From: Xanthoparmelia taractica
Taxonomy: Eukaryota > Ascomycota > Lecanoromycetes > Lecanorales > Parmeliaceae
NCBI GenBank assembly: GCA_033085395.1
Contig: JANQBS010000005.1
Coordinates: 353,282-417,281 of the forward strand
Direction: 5' to 3'
Length of the DNA stretch: 64,000 nt
Part shown: positions 12,300-22,487 of the stretch, piece by piece
Layout of the letters: every line of letters starts with the position of its first letter
How positions within the stretch are numbered: position 1 is the first letter of the stretch
The notes under the pieces: generated by a model
Told to the model about the DNA's origin: nothing
Seen by the model: only the letters and a program-made list of their open reading frames with translations
Database searches by the model: none
Translations under genes and position numbers: made by a program

Positions 12300-13217
12300 G
12301 AGGTTTTAGGAAGTATAAGTAGACCAAGTTGAAAGAGGTGTCATTTTTTGATCGAACATGTATAAGGTAAGGTATATATTATTGATCGAGGGATGGATTC
12401 AGTTACACTGCTTGCAGAGGCAAAGGACCCGCAGGTTTAGCGTCTTGGCATCGTCATTTTCCAACCACTTTCCTTCACCCAACGAGAACCTGACATGCAC
12501 GATGAGATTCATTCTCGGTTTGAAGCTGTGAATTCTTCGAGTATCAACTAATTGCATGTCCAGGTGAAATGGAAGTTACACTTCATCTCAAGATCTCAGC
12601 TATCCTTGACTGTGACTCGTAATTAGATGCAACCGAATTCACAGATCGCTATCCTTTTCGTCCGATAATTAGAACTCGACTTCAGATTCCTTCTCTCATC
12701 TCGTATAAAACTAGATTTCCTCTGTCTACTACATACTCATCGACCATGCTCAAGAGAACTGTACCCCGTAGACGATGGTAGACTCATGCCGAGCCCTGAC
12801 TGAACCTTTTAGTCGAGCAGAGGAAATACAGATACGGCCTTATTTAGAGAGAAAGGTTAAGCTTGGGATGCTACACGCAATCTGGCAGTCCAAAAAGTTG
12901 CTTTTACTACGTCCTCTAACAGCCCTGAGACTGAGGAATTCGGGCTTGGTGAAGGAATAGTCGCTACTGATTTGTAGAATAATCCGTTGAGCTAAAGACC
13001 TAGTAAGCATGCTGCGACAAGCCATCCCGTGACACCATAATCATCAGTCGGACGCTCAGTATTGGTATGCTCATCAAAAAGAAAAACAGCAGCCGGGTCC
13101 ATCCATCAACAAACATGATGAGCCTTCCATCACAGACCATCCACACCAAGCTCGACAATGCCACTCCTTTTCATGATTCATGTTCCTTCCCCCAATATCC
13201 ATACGCTACCGCAACAC
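12300..13217. other. Intergenic, nothing recognised
   Basis: 918 bp between two same-strand genes. Small frames of about 60 codons exist on both strands but show no family signature. It presumably holds the promoter of the CHY/RING gene and the 3' UTR of the upstream TPX2-like gene. Confidence 0.55.
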
Positions 13218-15055
13218 TCAAGCTCCCCCAGCCTTCCCCTGCTCGTTAACTTTTCCCGCTTCCAATTTCCGCGCTTTCTGCTTCTCAGCCCATGCCCTAC
13301 TCGCTATCCGACCACGCTCCGCTGCATCGGCTCTCGCCTTTCTTGCCGCATCCTCCTTCTCCCGTTTCACTTTCTCACGTTCCGCGATCTCGACTTTGGT
13401 TCGACCAAAGACTTCTTTGCCCTTCAGCTTCTGGTGAGCACTTTCCTCTGCGGTGGGCGCTGGACGATTTGCACCCAAGGCACTGGGAGCGCGCATCATG
13501 ACTGAATCGTTAAAAGATGGGCCGCGGGTGTGACGAGCGGAAGGTCGTGTCGGACCGCCAGCTGTGGGTGGTGTAGATTGTTTGGCAACTGAAAGGGTCG
13601 AAAGGCGTTTGTCTGGGCTGGCCTTAGCCATCAAACTAGGACGAGGCACTGGTTTGGATTTGTTGAGGCCATTACTAGATCTCGTGCTGTTGATTGGCTC
13701 TCCCCTGGCCATGCTGAGACGGGCCTTGGTTGTAGCAGTAAGTTTGACCTCGGGGGCGTGGCTCCGACGGAGAGGGCGAGCCTTGAAGACCCGTGGCTTG
13801 GCCGCATCTTCTTCCTCGCGCTTCGAACGTTCCTCGCGCTGCTCTTTTAGTTTACGAGCAACAGCCTCCCCCGGCAGCTCAAAATTTGGGCGAGTGGGTG
13901 GCTTCGTGGATTTGATAGGCTGAAATGGTGCTTTGTGGACGGAACTGATGCGTTTTTTCAAGGACGCTTGGGATATCGCGTGGCTCCTTTTATGCGTAGA
14001 ATCAGCAGCCTGAGTTGCGGCGTCGTACTTCTGTTGGGCTAGCCCCGTGCTCGGTCGCGCTCTCGTATTGGAAGCCTCAGCTGATGGATTTGACGCTGCT
14101 GGCCCGACAGCAGTGCTTGGTCTTCGGATTTGAACCTTCTTTTGAGAAATGTCGCTTTTCTTTGTCCTCACTGGTCCACTTGGATCAGAGTCCGTAGTAG
14201 TCGATTGAGGCTTTGCCTGTTTCTTCGCTTTGATAGGCGACGCTAGGCCATCGGCACTTGCGGGAATCAATCCTCCAACCTTTTCGATCTCTTCTTCAAG
14301 AACATCTAAGGCTTCAACAGAGTCTTCGATACGGGAGACGCGTTTGCCAGGCGTCCGAGCCTTGATCTGCTCCACGAAAGAATCATCCTTATCGCTTTCT
14401 CCCTTCAGCGGTATGTCTATACCCTCGCCATTTGTCATTCTCAGAGGTGTGCGTGATTCGATCTTTGACAGAAACGAATCTTCTTGTTTGTCTTTGCCCT
14501 CCGAGGTAGTCGTATCATCAGGTTTATGCATCTCACAGTCGAGGTTTGGTGTTGTAGGTTTTGGAGATAATTGTTGGCTAGCTGTGTTGGCAGCTGCCGA
14601 AGGTGGGGTCTGTGATCTGTCGTTATCAAAAACGACTTTGCTCGAATCTGTAATGTGTTAGTGACCGTACAGTCAAAAGCTAGGGTTATATGCAACATGC
14701 CTTGAGAGCCATCCTTCAAGAGATCCTGGCGAGCTTCTTCGGCTGCAGAGCTGTGCATGCTCTGGCTCTCATCTTCTAAAACTCCAGCGTCCGCATCTTC
14801 AGCCTTCTCCCTCGTTTTCTTATTGGCTTTCTTCGCGGTATTTCCCTTCTTCCCCTTCCCTGTTCCCTTCTTAGCTGGGGCCGCTTGTTCTTCAGAAGTG
14901 CTGGCTGGTTCACTACGTGCGCCTTTGTTGCCTGTAGTTTCACTAAGTGGGACACGATCCTTAATTGGTGTCTGGGGTAAAGGTATTGTAGCTGCGATAT
15001 CTGATCCATCCTGATGTTCTATAGAACGCAGGGCGGCGCGAGTTATACGAGGCAT
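13218..15055 (-). CDS. TPX2-like microtubule/spindle-associated protein
   Basis: Exons (minus) 15055-14701 and 14647-13218 give 594 aa. The protein is basic and mostly disordered. It begins MPRITRAALRS, a start I associate with this fungal family, followed by a Lys-rich tract near residues 65-90. The C-terminal half has a segment resembling the TPX2 C-terminal region: FELPGEAVARKLKEQREERS, then KPRVFKARPLRRSHAPEVKL and TKARLSMARGEP. It ends with a charged helix (KVEIAEREKVKREKEDAARK). TPX2 proteins bind microtubules and activate Aurora kinase in mitosis; only the microtubule-related role is a fair inference here. The 53-bp intron has a GC donor (CAAG|GCATGT), a CACTAAC branch site and acceptor ACAG. 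It lies in tandem with DAD2. Confidence 0.72.
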
Positions 15056-15376
15056 CGTCGTGAGCTATGACGGTTGAATGATGTTACCTTTGCAAACAGG
15101 GCCAGATCCAGCTTGATGCGAACAAGTTCCCTGTCTGTTTTCAAAACATCGGTATTTGTTGGTGACTCTGATGCGCGACTTGCTGAACTGTTTACATAGC
15201 AACCGGCTAAACCCGTGTTTAGCGCGACCTCTTTACGCGCCTTCGCGTCGCAGGATAATTGACGGAGCGTTTCAGTACATAGGTTCTTTATTCCGGCGCA
15301 GGAGCCAAAGTAGAGGTGCAAGTCTGATTCTGCGTGGAAGTGCCATAGCGAGACCTTCTGAGGCTGTGGCAATACT
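15056..15376. other. Intergenic between DAD2 and the TPX2-like gene
   Basis: 321 bp, holding the DAD2 3' end and the promoter of the TPX2-like gene. A minus-strand frame (15043-15504) overlaps DAD2 exon 3 in another frame and is a shadow. Confidence 0.55.
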
Positions 15377-15929
15377 TCATCCTTCGCTACTTTTTCCTGT
15401 GCCATTCTGAGACTGCAATACCTCCGATGGGGACTCAATCGGTATGCGGACCAGAGTCTGAGGCAATGGTGTATCAGATATCTCGCCAGACTTCTCTTCA
15501 TCATCTCCTGAACTGGGCTTCGCCATTTTCACTGGCCGTAAATTAGTATTGTAGGAGTCAATGTGTCATCTTATGGCTGCCGTACTTGATGCCATGTTGA
15601 TTGCTCGGAGAACATTGTGCCAGTTGGATAGAACCGCTGCCACCGCTGTTGGGAACCTTTGTCAGTCTATGGCAAGCATTATCATCGACCCAGCGAGCCC
15701 AACCTTCTGTGCCCTCCGACAATGTAGATAGCTTTTCCTCTAGCGCCTGCATCTGAGCTGCAAGTCCACCACTCAGATCCCGCAACTGTTTTAGATTTTC
15801 CAACTCCGCTTTCTTCTCATTGATCCTTGCCACCAGCATCCGAGACTGTCCCGTTGATGCAGAGTCGTGAGGGCCCATAGATGGATGTCGTAGGCCGGGT
15901 TTTGGCTGTGAGGGACGCTGATAAGACAT
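15377..15929 (-). CDS. DAD2: DASH complex subunit Dad2
   Basis: Subunit of the fungal DASH/Dam1 ring, which couples kinetochores to microtubule plus ends. Exons (minus) are 15929-15704, 15645-15586 and 15531-15377, with introns of 58 bp (GTTGGG...ACAG) and 54 bp (GTACGG...CCAG); the product is 146 aa. The N-terminal coiled coil (ARINEKKAELENLKQLRDLS, then GGLAAQMQALEEKLSTLSEG) and the following AVAAVLSNWHNVLRAINMAS block are diagnostic of Dad2. The tail has LPQTLVRIPIE, also conserved among filamentous fungi. The short 60-nt middle exon is easily missed; without it the open frame seems to stop early. It is head-to-head with shugoshin, 308 bp apart. Confidence 0.93.
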
Positions 15930-16237
15930 GGCTCAGATTGGCTATGTTTTGACAGCAGGCGTTTCAGGGTGATCGTGTTAGGCGTATGCAATTCAATACA
16001 TCGCAATGCCAGTTGTAATGGTTGTGCTGTTGTGCTGCCTGACTGAATACCCATTTCCCACGCGACAGGGCGGAATGGAGCCGCTAGCGCCGGAGAGGAA
16101 TCTTAGCCTCCGGCATTGTTACATGTTTTCTGGTTCTGAGGTCAACGTCTAATGACCCGACATATACTTTATTCCGAAGACATTTATCAAGGTCTGACGA
16201 TTGCTAGAGCAGAAACACCCTCTTGATCTCCCAATAC
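15930..16237. promoter_or_regulatory. Bidirectional promoter DAD2/SGO1
   Basis: 308 bp separate the divergent start codons of two kinetochore genes, so one region drives both. An ACGCGA hexamer at 16060-16065 resembles the MCB core used by the G1/S factor MBF, but it differs from ACGCGT and is only one copy. Shared cell-cycle control is an inference from layout. Confidence 0.5.
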
Positions 16238-18679
16238 ATGGCTCGATTGAATGAGCCTGCACAACCTTCAGTCGAGTCCATAGATGCATGTAGGTTACAC
16301 CATCCACAACCCCTTCATACGCTGACAATGGACAGTAAAACGTCGTTTCGTCCGCCAAAACAGAGAGATTGCAAGGTCCGCTATATTCCATGCTGGCCGT
16401 TGCCGGTTCTGATCAATGAAGGGCCAATTCCACACAATCGATCCGCATACGAAATCTCGAAAGCGAAGTCTCTAGACTCTTGTCTGAAAATGTTTCTCTA
16501 CGAGAGCAGATAATTAAGCTACATTATGAAGCCGAAAAGGTTACAGAACGGGTGGTACTTGAGGGTGTTGAGGTTGTGAAGGGAAAACTGGAGGCGAAAT
16601 TGTTGGAGTTAGGAGGGTTAGTGCAAGAGCTGGAGAACGTCCAGAAGAATGTCGACAGTCAACGTAAACAAAGGAGGAGGTCGATAGGGCGGAGCTCGCC
16701 AAAAAGGTCTCCGGATCAAAGGAATTGGAAGAACGCTCTCACACTTTCCGAGGTTACGGGAGGTGCAAACGGTCGCCTACCGCCCATCGTCGAGGATAAG
16801 TACTTCCCAAGACGGACAATGGAGTATGTACTCGTGCGCATCCGGTGGCTCAATGCTTACTCTCATCTAGTGCTGAAGAACTACTCGGTATCTTCGCGGA
16901 CCCTACCAATACCACCGATTCACCAGACCTTGGGCCGCCGCCTGTTGCGCATTTCGACGAAGGGGATCCGATCAAGTTTGATCCCACGCAAGAGCTGTCT
17001 CCCCGCGAAGGGTTAGCTGAAAGCACCGAAGAAGCGCAGCCAAAGCTTTCGGCCAATCTGGAGACTCGAAAGAAGCGACGGGAGAGCTCTCATCGAAGAG
17101 ACGTAGGCATGAAGAATACCAACGTGGATCTGGATAGATACACAACGTCCACGGCTGCAGCCATGCCAGCGAGTCAGCCGCTAAAATCCGGCGCAAAGCG
17201 AAAGCTCAATGCCCGCGATGACGACAACCAGCCTACCACAGTAAATGAGCCGCGAGAACAGAATCTCCATGTCAATTCAGAACCACGGATGAGCGAGAAT
17301 AGTCTCACACAACCAATTCTTAGCGGAGCAATCAAAGCAGCTGGGCAGAAAGCCCCTGAAAATGCAGTGCCAAGCAATTCCGGCAAAGATGGCAAAGAGA
17401 AGGCATCTGGAGTATCTGCAACGGTCACGACAACTGGTCGGAAGGCTCTGGGGCCAAGTAAGTGCTGTAGACGATCACACACTAGGCAGATACTAACGAT
17501 GCTGCAGAAAGCGTAAACACCGACCCAATGAACTCACCGGCCAAAGTAGGCCACTCCAGCAAGGACAAGGTCGCAGAAGCCAAAGATGATCTGGCGAAGA
17601 GTGCTCGAGAACGAAATCGACAGAAAGACAAAACGCGACCCAAGTATCCAGGTATGGCCAGAGCAAAAGATGGGGCCATCAAAGACGTGGAAGTCAGAAA
17701 GCCTATCGAGGCTCCTCCGGAGACGCCAGCGCCTCCACCACCCGAACTCTTCTCGCCTGGACCCTCCGAACCATCAGCTGCACGAGCCGAATCACGAGAT
17801 ACGCCCCCACCGCCCGACCTTGGACCAGACACAGGTACAGGATCGTTTGGTCGAGCTTCACGGCGTCCTAAAGGTAATGTCAATTACGCCCAGCCAAATC
17901 TCCGCGACAAGATGCGTCGACCAACAAAAGAGCTGGTCGACGCTGTTGGTGCGGAGGAGCGAGCACGGATCGCAAAAGCGGAAGGTGATGTTCCAAAGAC
18001 GGTTTTCATTAAGCAAGAAGAGAATGCAGATGCAATACCCATGTGGAAGACAAATGCTCCCAGAAACGACGAGAGAACGAGACCAGAGCCCACAAGTCCT
18101 CTTGGCAACAAGATTGGAGCGGCAGAGTTACCGGCCAGTGTCATGACTGAACGGCGAAGGCGAACATTTGTGCCCGCACACAATGATGACGCAATCGATG
18201 CCATGAAGCCAGCATCTGGTGCCGCGTCCGCAATTGCAGCACTTACGGCCGGAACACAAAGATTGAAAAGACGGGAGGAAGAAGAGTCCAGTATGGTTGT
18301 GGAAGAGGAAGAGCAAACAAGAGAGCCGATGGATAGGACGAGCATCTACGACTTTACAGGCAGCTCTCCTGTTGAACCAAGCGGGAAAACCGTTGGTGAT
18401 GCAGGTCAAGAAGCGCTCGCTAAGACGATTCGAGCTTCACGCAGACATTCCAGCGTGCCTGCCTCCACAGAGCCAGGTAAAGGGTCTCTCGTGATATCCA
18501 GACGAGGTGAACGACGAAGGGAGACACTGGTCACGAAGGAAAGCGAAGACAGTGGAGAGAAAGCAGAAGGACAGGTCTCAAGGACGAAAAGCAGGCCGAA
18601 CCTGGGTGCTGGAAGTGATGAGGCTGCAGGAAGCAGAGGGGAAAGAGCGGCGAGTAGGCGAAGGAGTATGATGATTTGA
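16238..18679 (+). CDS. SGO1: Shugoshin (centromeric cohesin protector)
   Basis: Shugoshin recruits PP2A and protects centromeric cohesin. Five exons are 16238-16289, 16336-16375, 16422-16823, 16871-17457 and 17508-18679; introns are 46, 46, 47 and 50 bp; the product is 750 aa. The short first exons encode MARLNEPAQPSVESIDA, then LKRRFVRQNREIAR, then STQSIRIRNLESEVSRLLSE, which forms the N-terminal coiled coil that binds PP2A. A disordered middle follows. The basic C-terminal SGO motif is clear near residues 483-505 (NVNYAQPNLRDKMRRPTKEL); it binds phosphorylated H2A. Each junction restores the expected frame. The first exon is only 52 nt and could be missed by gene finders. Confidence 0.93.
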
Positions 18680-19244
18680 TGATTGAAGTGATGATTCCTT
18701 TTTGTTCCTGCAGCAAGGCATGGATGGATGGAATTGGGGCCAACGAGTTCCTCTGTTTTTAGCGCTTGGATATTGCGAGCTGCTGCTGTCGTACAGTAAC
18801 GAAATGTGGTCCATTACCTAAGAAGAATCCGGAGCTCATGTCCGGCGACTCCACACTTTTTTCGACATGGAATGTATCGCATTCTGCAAGGACGGTTTTC
18901 TCATTCTCACCGCCATGTGGCCACTCTTTTTTTTCACGCCAATGTCTCCGGGAAACGCTGGTGCATTTTCTGGGTCATACACCGGAGCAAAGTCCTTCTC
19001 GTCATCCGGCCTCCCCCCCCCCCCCTTTAAAAAACACAAAAAACTTTCTGTCGTCACCAGGTGCCTGCTAGTAGTGATGCTCATCTGATTCTTCCAGCCG
19101 CTGGCGCAAAGATCATCTGGTTCTTTTCCACAGCTTTGGTTTGTTAATCACGCAAGCAGGCAGGGGTAGGTGAGGTAAGGGTAAGGTTAGTAAGGTAAGA
19201 AAAGGTAGTCGCCTCGCTCAGGGGAAGCGAAACGATCGCCATTC
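18680..19244. other. Intergenic between SGO1 and the transposon
   Basis: It contains a poly-C tract at about 19014-19025 and a cluster of GGTAAGG/GGTAAGGTT motifs at 19165-19210 just outside the element. No gene is supported. Confidence 0.55.
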
Positions 19245-19253
19245 GCGAATCTC
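19245..19253. repeat. Left 9-bp target-site duplication
   Basis: GCGAATCTC directly abuts the left terminal inverted repeat and recurs in direct orientation at 22479-22487 after the right one. The match is exactly 9 bp; flanking bases differ. Nine base pairs is the usual duplication of Mutator-like elements. Confidence 0.85.
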
Positions 19254-19356
19254 CGGGAAGTCCTGGGGGCGCAAGATACCAACGCAAGGTTGCGCAACGC
19301 AAGATTCGCTTAATTATACCTCGGTACCCAAATTTGTATGGGAACCGCACCAAAAT
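19254..19356 (+). repeat. Left terminal inverted repeat (103 bp)
   Basis: It starts CGGGAAGTCCTGGGGGCGCA. The first 67 bases (19254-19320) are identical to the reverse complement of 22412-22478; a ~10-bp divergent stretch follows, then further similarity through CCGCACCAAAAT. It contains AGATTCGC, the reverse complement of the first eight bases of the target duplication. Confidence 0.92.
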
Positions 19357-22300
19357 AAGGGTAGCTGGGTAGGATATCTACACTATGCTGTCGCAATCAC
19401 TTCATAAGGCCTATATATGAAAACTTCTGAATGTATAACGTAATAAGTAGTTACTATATGCTTATTGCTCGCTCTTAGGGGAATCCTTTATTAAATAAAC
19501 TCTAAGATCTCTTATTAAATAGATCTAAAGATCTTTTATTAAGTAGGCCTAGAGATTCTTTATCGAGTAGATCGTATTTAGAATACGCTATTACTAAGAC
19601 TTTCTCTTATTTATATTTTTATTAGATATTATATTCTATTTAGACTTCTTCTTAATTAATTATATAATAGGCTAAAATATAGCATTTAACGTAGACTCTC
19701 GAGATCTCTTCTAATATAATACTAGCTCTTATATCTTCTTTTTCGTAATCTAACGATCTTTAAAGAACTTTATAAATATTAGCGAAGCGAAGAAAAAAGG
19801 CGAAGTCGTAAGAGTACTATTCTTATTTTTCTTAGATTAATTATAAGGCTTTTAAGACTTTAGAATTAATTAAGTAATCGAAGAAGTTAATTAAATAATT
19901 AAAAAAGATAGAAAAGATCGAGAAGAGAGGCGAAAAGTAAATAAGGGGAATATCTAATAAATAGGCTTTAAGATCTATTTCTTTTATTTCTTCTACTATC
20001 GAGTTTTCTTTTTAGAAATCTTTACGATAATTAATTTACGCGTATTAATTTTATTATACTTTTTCTTCTTTTATAGAGTTAATTAACTCGTTTACTTAGT
20101 AAAAGATAAAGTCGAGAACTCGATCGAGATACTTTAAAGATTTTTCTAAATTACTATATAACTACTAACGACGTTAATCTAGAAAGTAATTAATTAATTA
20201 ATTAATTAATCGATCTATTATCAAGATAGCTTGCTATAAAGATTATTAAGCTCTATAATAATCTTTAGATATCTATTTTTAATCTTATCTCGAAAGATTG
20301 ATAAATCTATATTAAATAAATTAAGAGTCTTATTAAAATAACGTGATATAAAGCTTTTAAAAGCTAAAATATCGTCTATTTATTAACGAGAATAAAATAA
20401 TAATTGAGGAATAGAGAATTCTTTATCGTATGCTTAAAAGAGAAGATATCTATAAAAGAGTAGATATCTAATAAGAATCTCGCAATTATAAGACTTAATA
20501 AATAATTTTTAAGTAAATATTTAAGTCTTCTTCTTCTTAATAAGCTTCTTTATAGCTATTTACTTAGAATTAATCTTTTTAAGAATAAATATAATAATCT
20601 TCTTAATAACGATATAAAAGATTATAAAATTAACGGCTTTAGATCGCTTAGTGCGCGATTTAATAATCTTTAGTCGAAGATTCTTATATTAGAGTCTTAA
20701 TTCCATCTATATAATCTTAACTACGTTCTTTAGCGTTATCTATAAATTTATAATAATCTTAAGAATAGAATATATACTCTCGTTACGCTAAGTAAAGAAA
20801 TAGTCTAGATTACGATAATTTCTAGTATAATAGATTATTACATTAAACTTCTTTAAGTATTAGTACTTTTAGAAGTATATCTAATTTATATTATATAGTA
20901 GCTCTAATAAATAATCGCGATTCTCTTATAATATTATAAAATTAGATAACTAGATTCAATATTAGGTCGCATTAGAAATATTCTCTTTTTTTTTATAAAT
21001 ATAATCTCGTTTAGATCGATTAACTCTAATTCGAATATTCTAAATTACGTGTTAATTATATAGCTATAATTAATAATTAGAGAGTATAAGAGAAAGAGAA
21101 GCAATAAGATCTTTGTCTTAATTTGAAATATTAACTTTAAAGAGATTATAATCATTTTAAATAAGTTTATTATAGATCTTAAAAAAGAAGTTATAAACTA
21201 TTTCTGATTTCTAAATAGAGAAGGAGAATATAATAAAAAATAATTAATTTATATTAGTAACGTTAACGACTATAAATAAGAGTAATTTATAGATATTCGT
21301 ATTAAATATAGCATTATTCTAAATATAGAAATCGCTTATAAATCTCTTGGCTAGTCTCTACTAATAGTAATTAATTAGAATAATTTATTAAAGAACTCTT
21401 TTAATTAAAGTCTTAAGCTTATTTTTAACGTATATATAACGAACTTTAACTATAAAATTTAAATTATTTAGATACTTTAATAAGTTAATAAGAATCTTAT
21501 TACGAGAACGAGTAATAAAGAGTACTAGATTATAATATTTCTTCTTCTTAATATGAAATATCTTATTCGATTCTTTAGGCGTATTCTCTAAAATATGTAT
21601 AAACTATTTATATATAGATCTAGAGAAGCGATAGATTTTTATAAATAGAATAATCTTAGTATAATTAGATTAACGCTATTAATAAATCTTATAATCTAGA
21701 GAATTAAGAGAGACGTTATAATTATACTTCTACTTTTTAAGATCTAGAATTTAAATCTTATTACTCTTATCGCGTTAAAGATTCTTATAGACTATAAATA
21801 CACATTATTCGCAGCCCTTAATCTTAATTCTAATCTTCTCTTACTATCGAGTAATATTATACTCTAAATCTTATTCTTCTTTATATTTTAATAGTTTTCT
21901 TTAATTCTTAATATTTATAGAGTAATAAATACACTTATAAATCTTATAAAGATCTATCTTCTTATATTAATTAATTACGATAATAAATTTCTAATTAAAT
22001 ATATAATCTTATAGGCGAGTTTAGGCGTTATCGAATATATTAAACGTCTCGTTTTTATTAAATAAAAGAAGATAAGAGAGAGAAATGCGATTAATTACGC
22101 GTTAAAGAATAAAATAAAGGTCTTCGTCGAGATAGGGATAGAGTTTTTAAGTAGATATTATAGTCGTAATAGTAAGGCTAAGAGGGTCGTTTGCGACGTC
22201 GATGAGATCTATAAGGAGGGAGGGAGGTGCGTCTATGATGGGATCTATGGGGGGATTTATGGCTATGACTGTTGTGAGGGGGTTGTGGATATTTGATTGA

Positions 22301-22375
22301 CTTGGTGTGAGATTGATTGGAATGTGTGAATATGATAGCAATAGGACTATCGGTGTGGGTTATCAAGGTACTCAA

Positions 22376-22478
22376 ATTTTGGTGCGGCTATCATACAAAT
22401 TTAAGTTAGTGGGTATAATTAAGCGAATCTTGCGTTGCGCAACCTTGCGTTGGTATCTTGCGCCCCCAGGACTTCCCG
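22376..22478 (-). repeat. Right terminal inverted repeat (103 bp)
   Basis: Reverse complement of the left repeat, with 67 perfect outer bases and an imperfect inner part. Open frames that cross it (22307-22600 on plus, mirrored at 19144-19353 on minus) share the same peptide only because they translate the repeat. Confidence 0.92.
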
Positions 22479-22487
22479 GCGAATCTC
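22479..22487. repeat. Right 9-bp target-site duplication
   Basis: GCGAATCTC immediately after the right inverted repeat, identical to 19245-19253. Confidence 0.85.

Larger units (their letters stand above)
19254..22478. mobile_element. Mutator-like (MULE-type) DNA transposon, RIP-degraded core
   Basis: A 3,225-bp element bounded by inverted repeats of 103 bp and flanked by a perfect 9-bp direct duplication. Terminal inverted repeats plus a 9-bp duplication point to the Mutator superfamily. The interior from about 19390 to 22180 is extremely AT-rich, TpA-rich and full of stops in all frames, as after repeat-induced point mutation (C-to-T in CpA). About 185 bp inside the right end (22190-22375) keeps normal base composition. 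No transposase can be read. It is either a non-autonomous copy or an autonomous one mutated beyond recognition; superfamily assignment rests on structure, not on protein. Confidence 0.82.

Noticed and set aside
19144..19353. Open frame sharing a peptide with 22307-22600
   Set aside because: The shared peptide is translated from the transposon's inverted repeats, not from a gene family.
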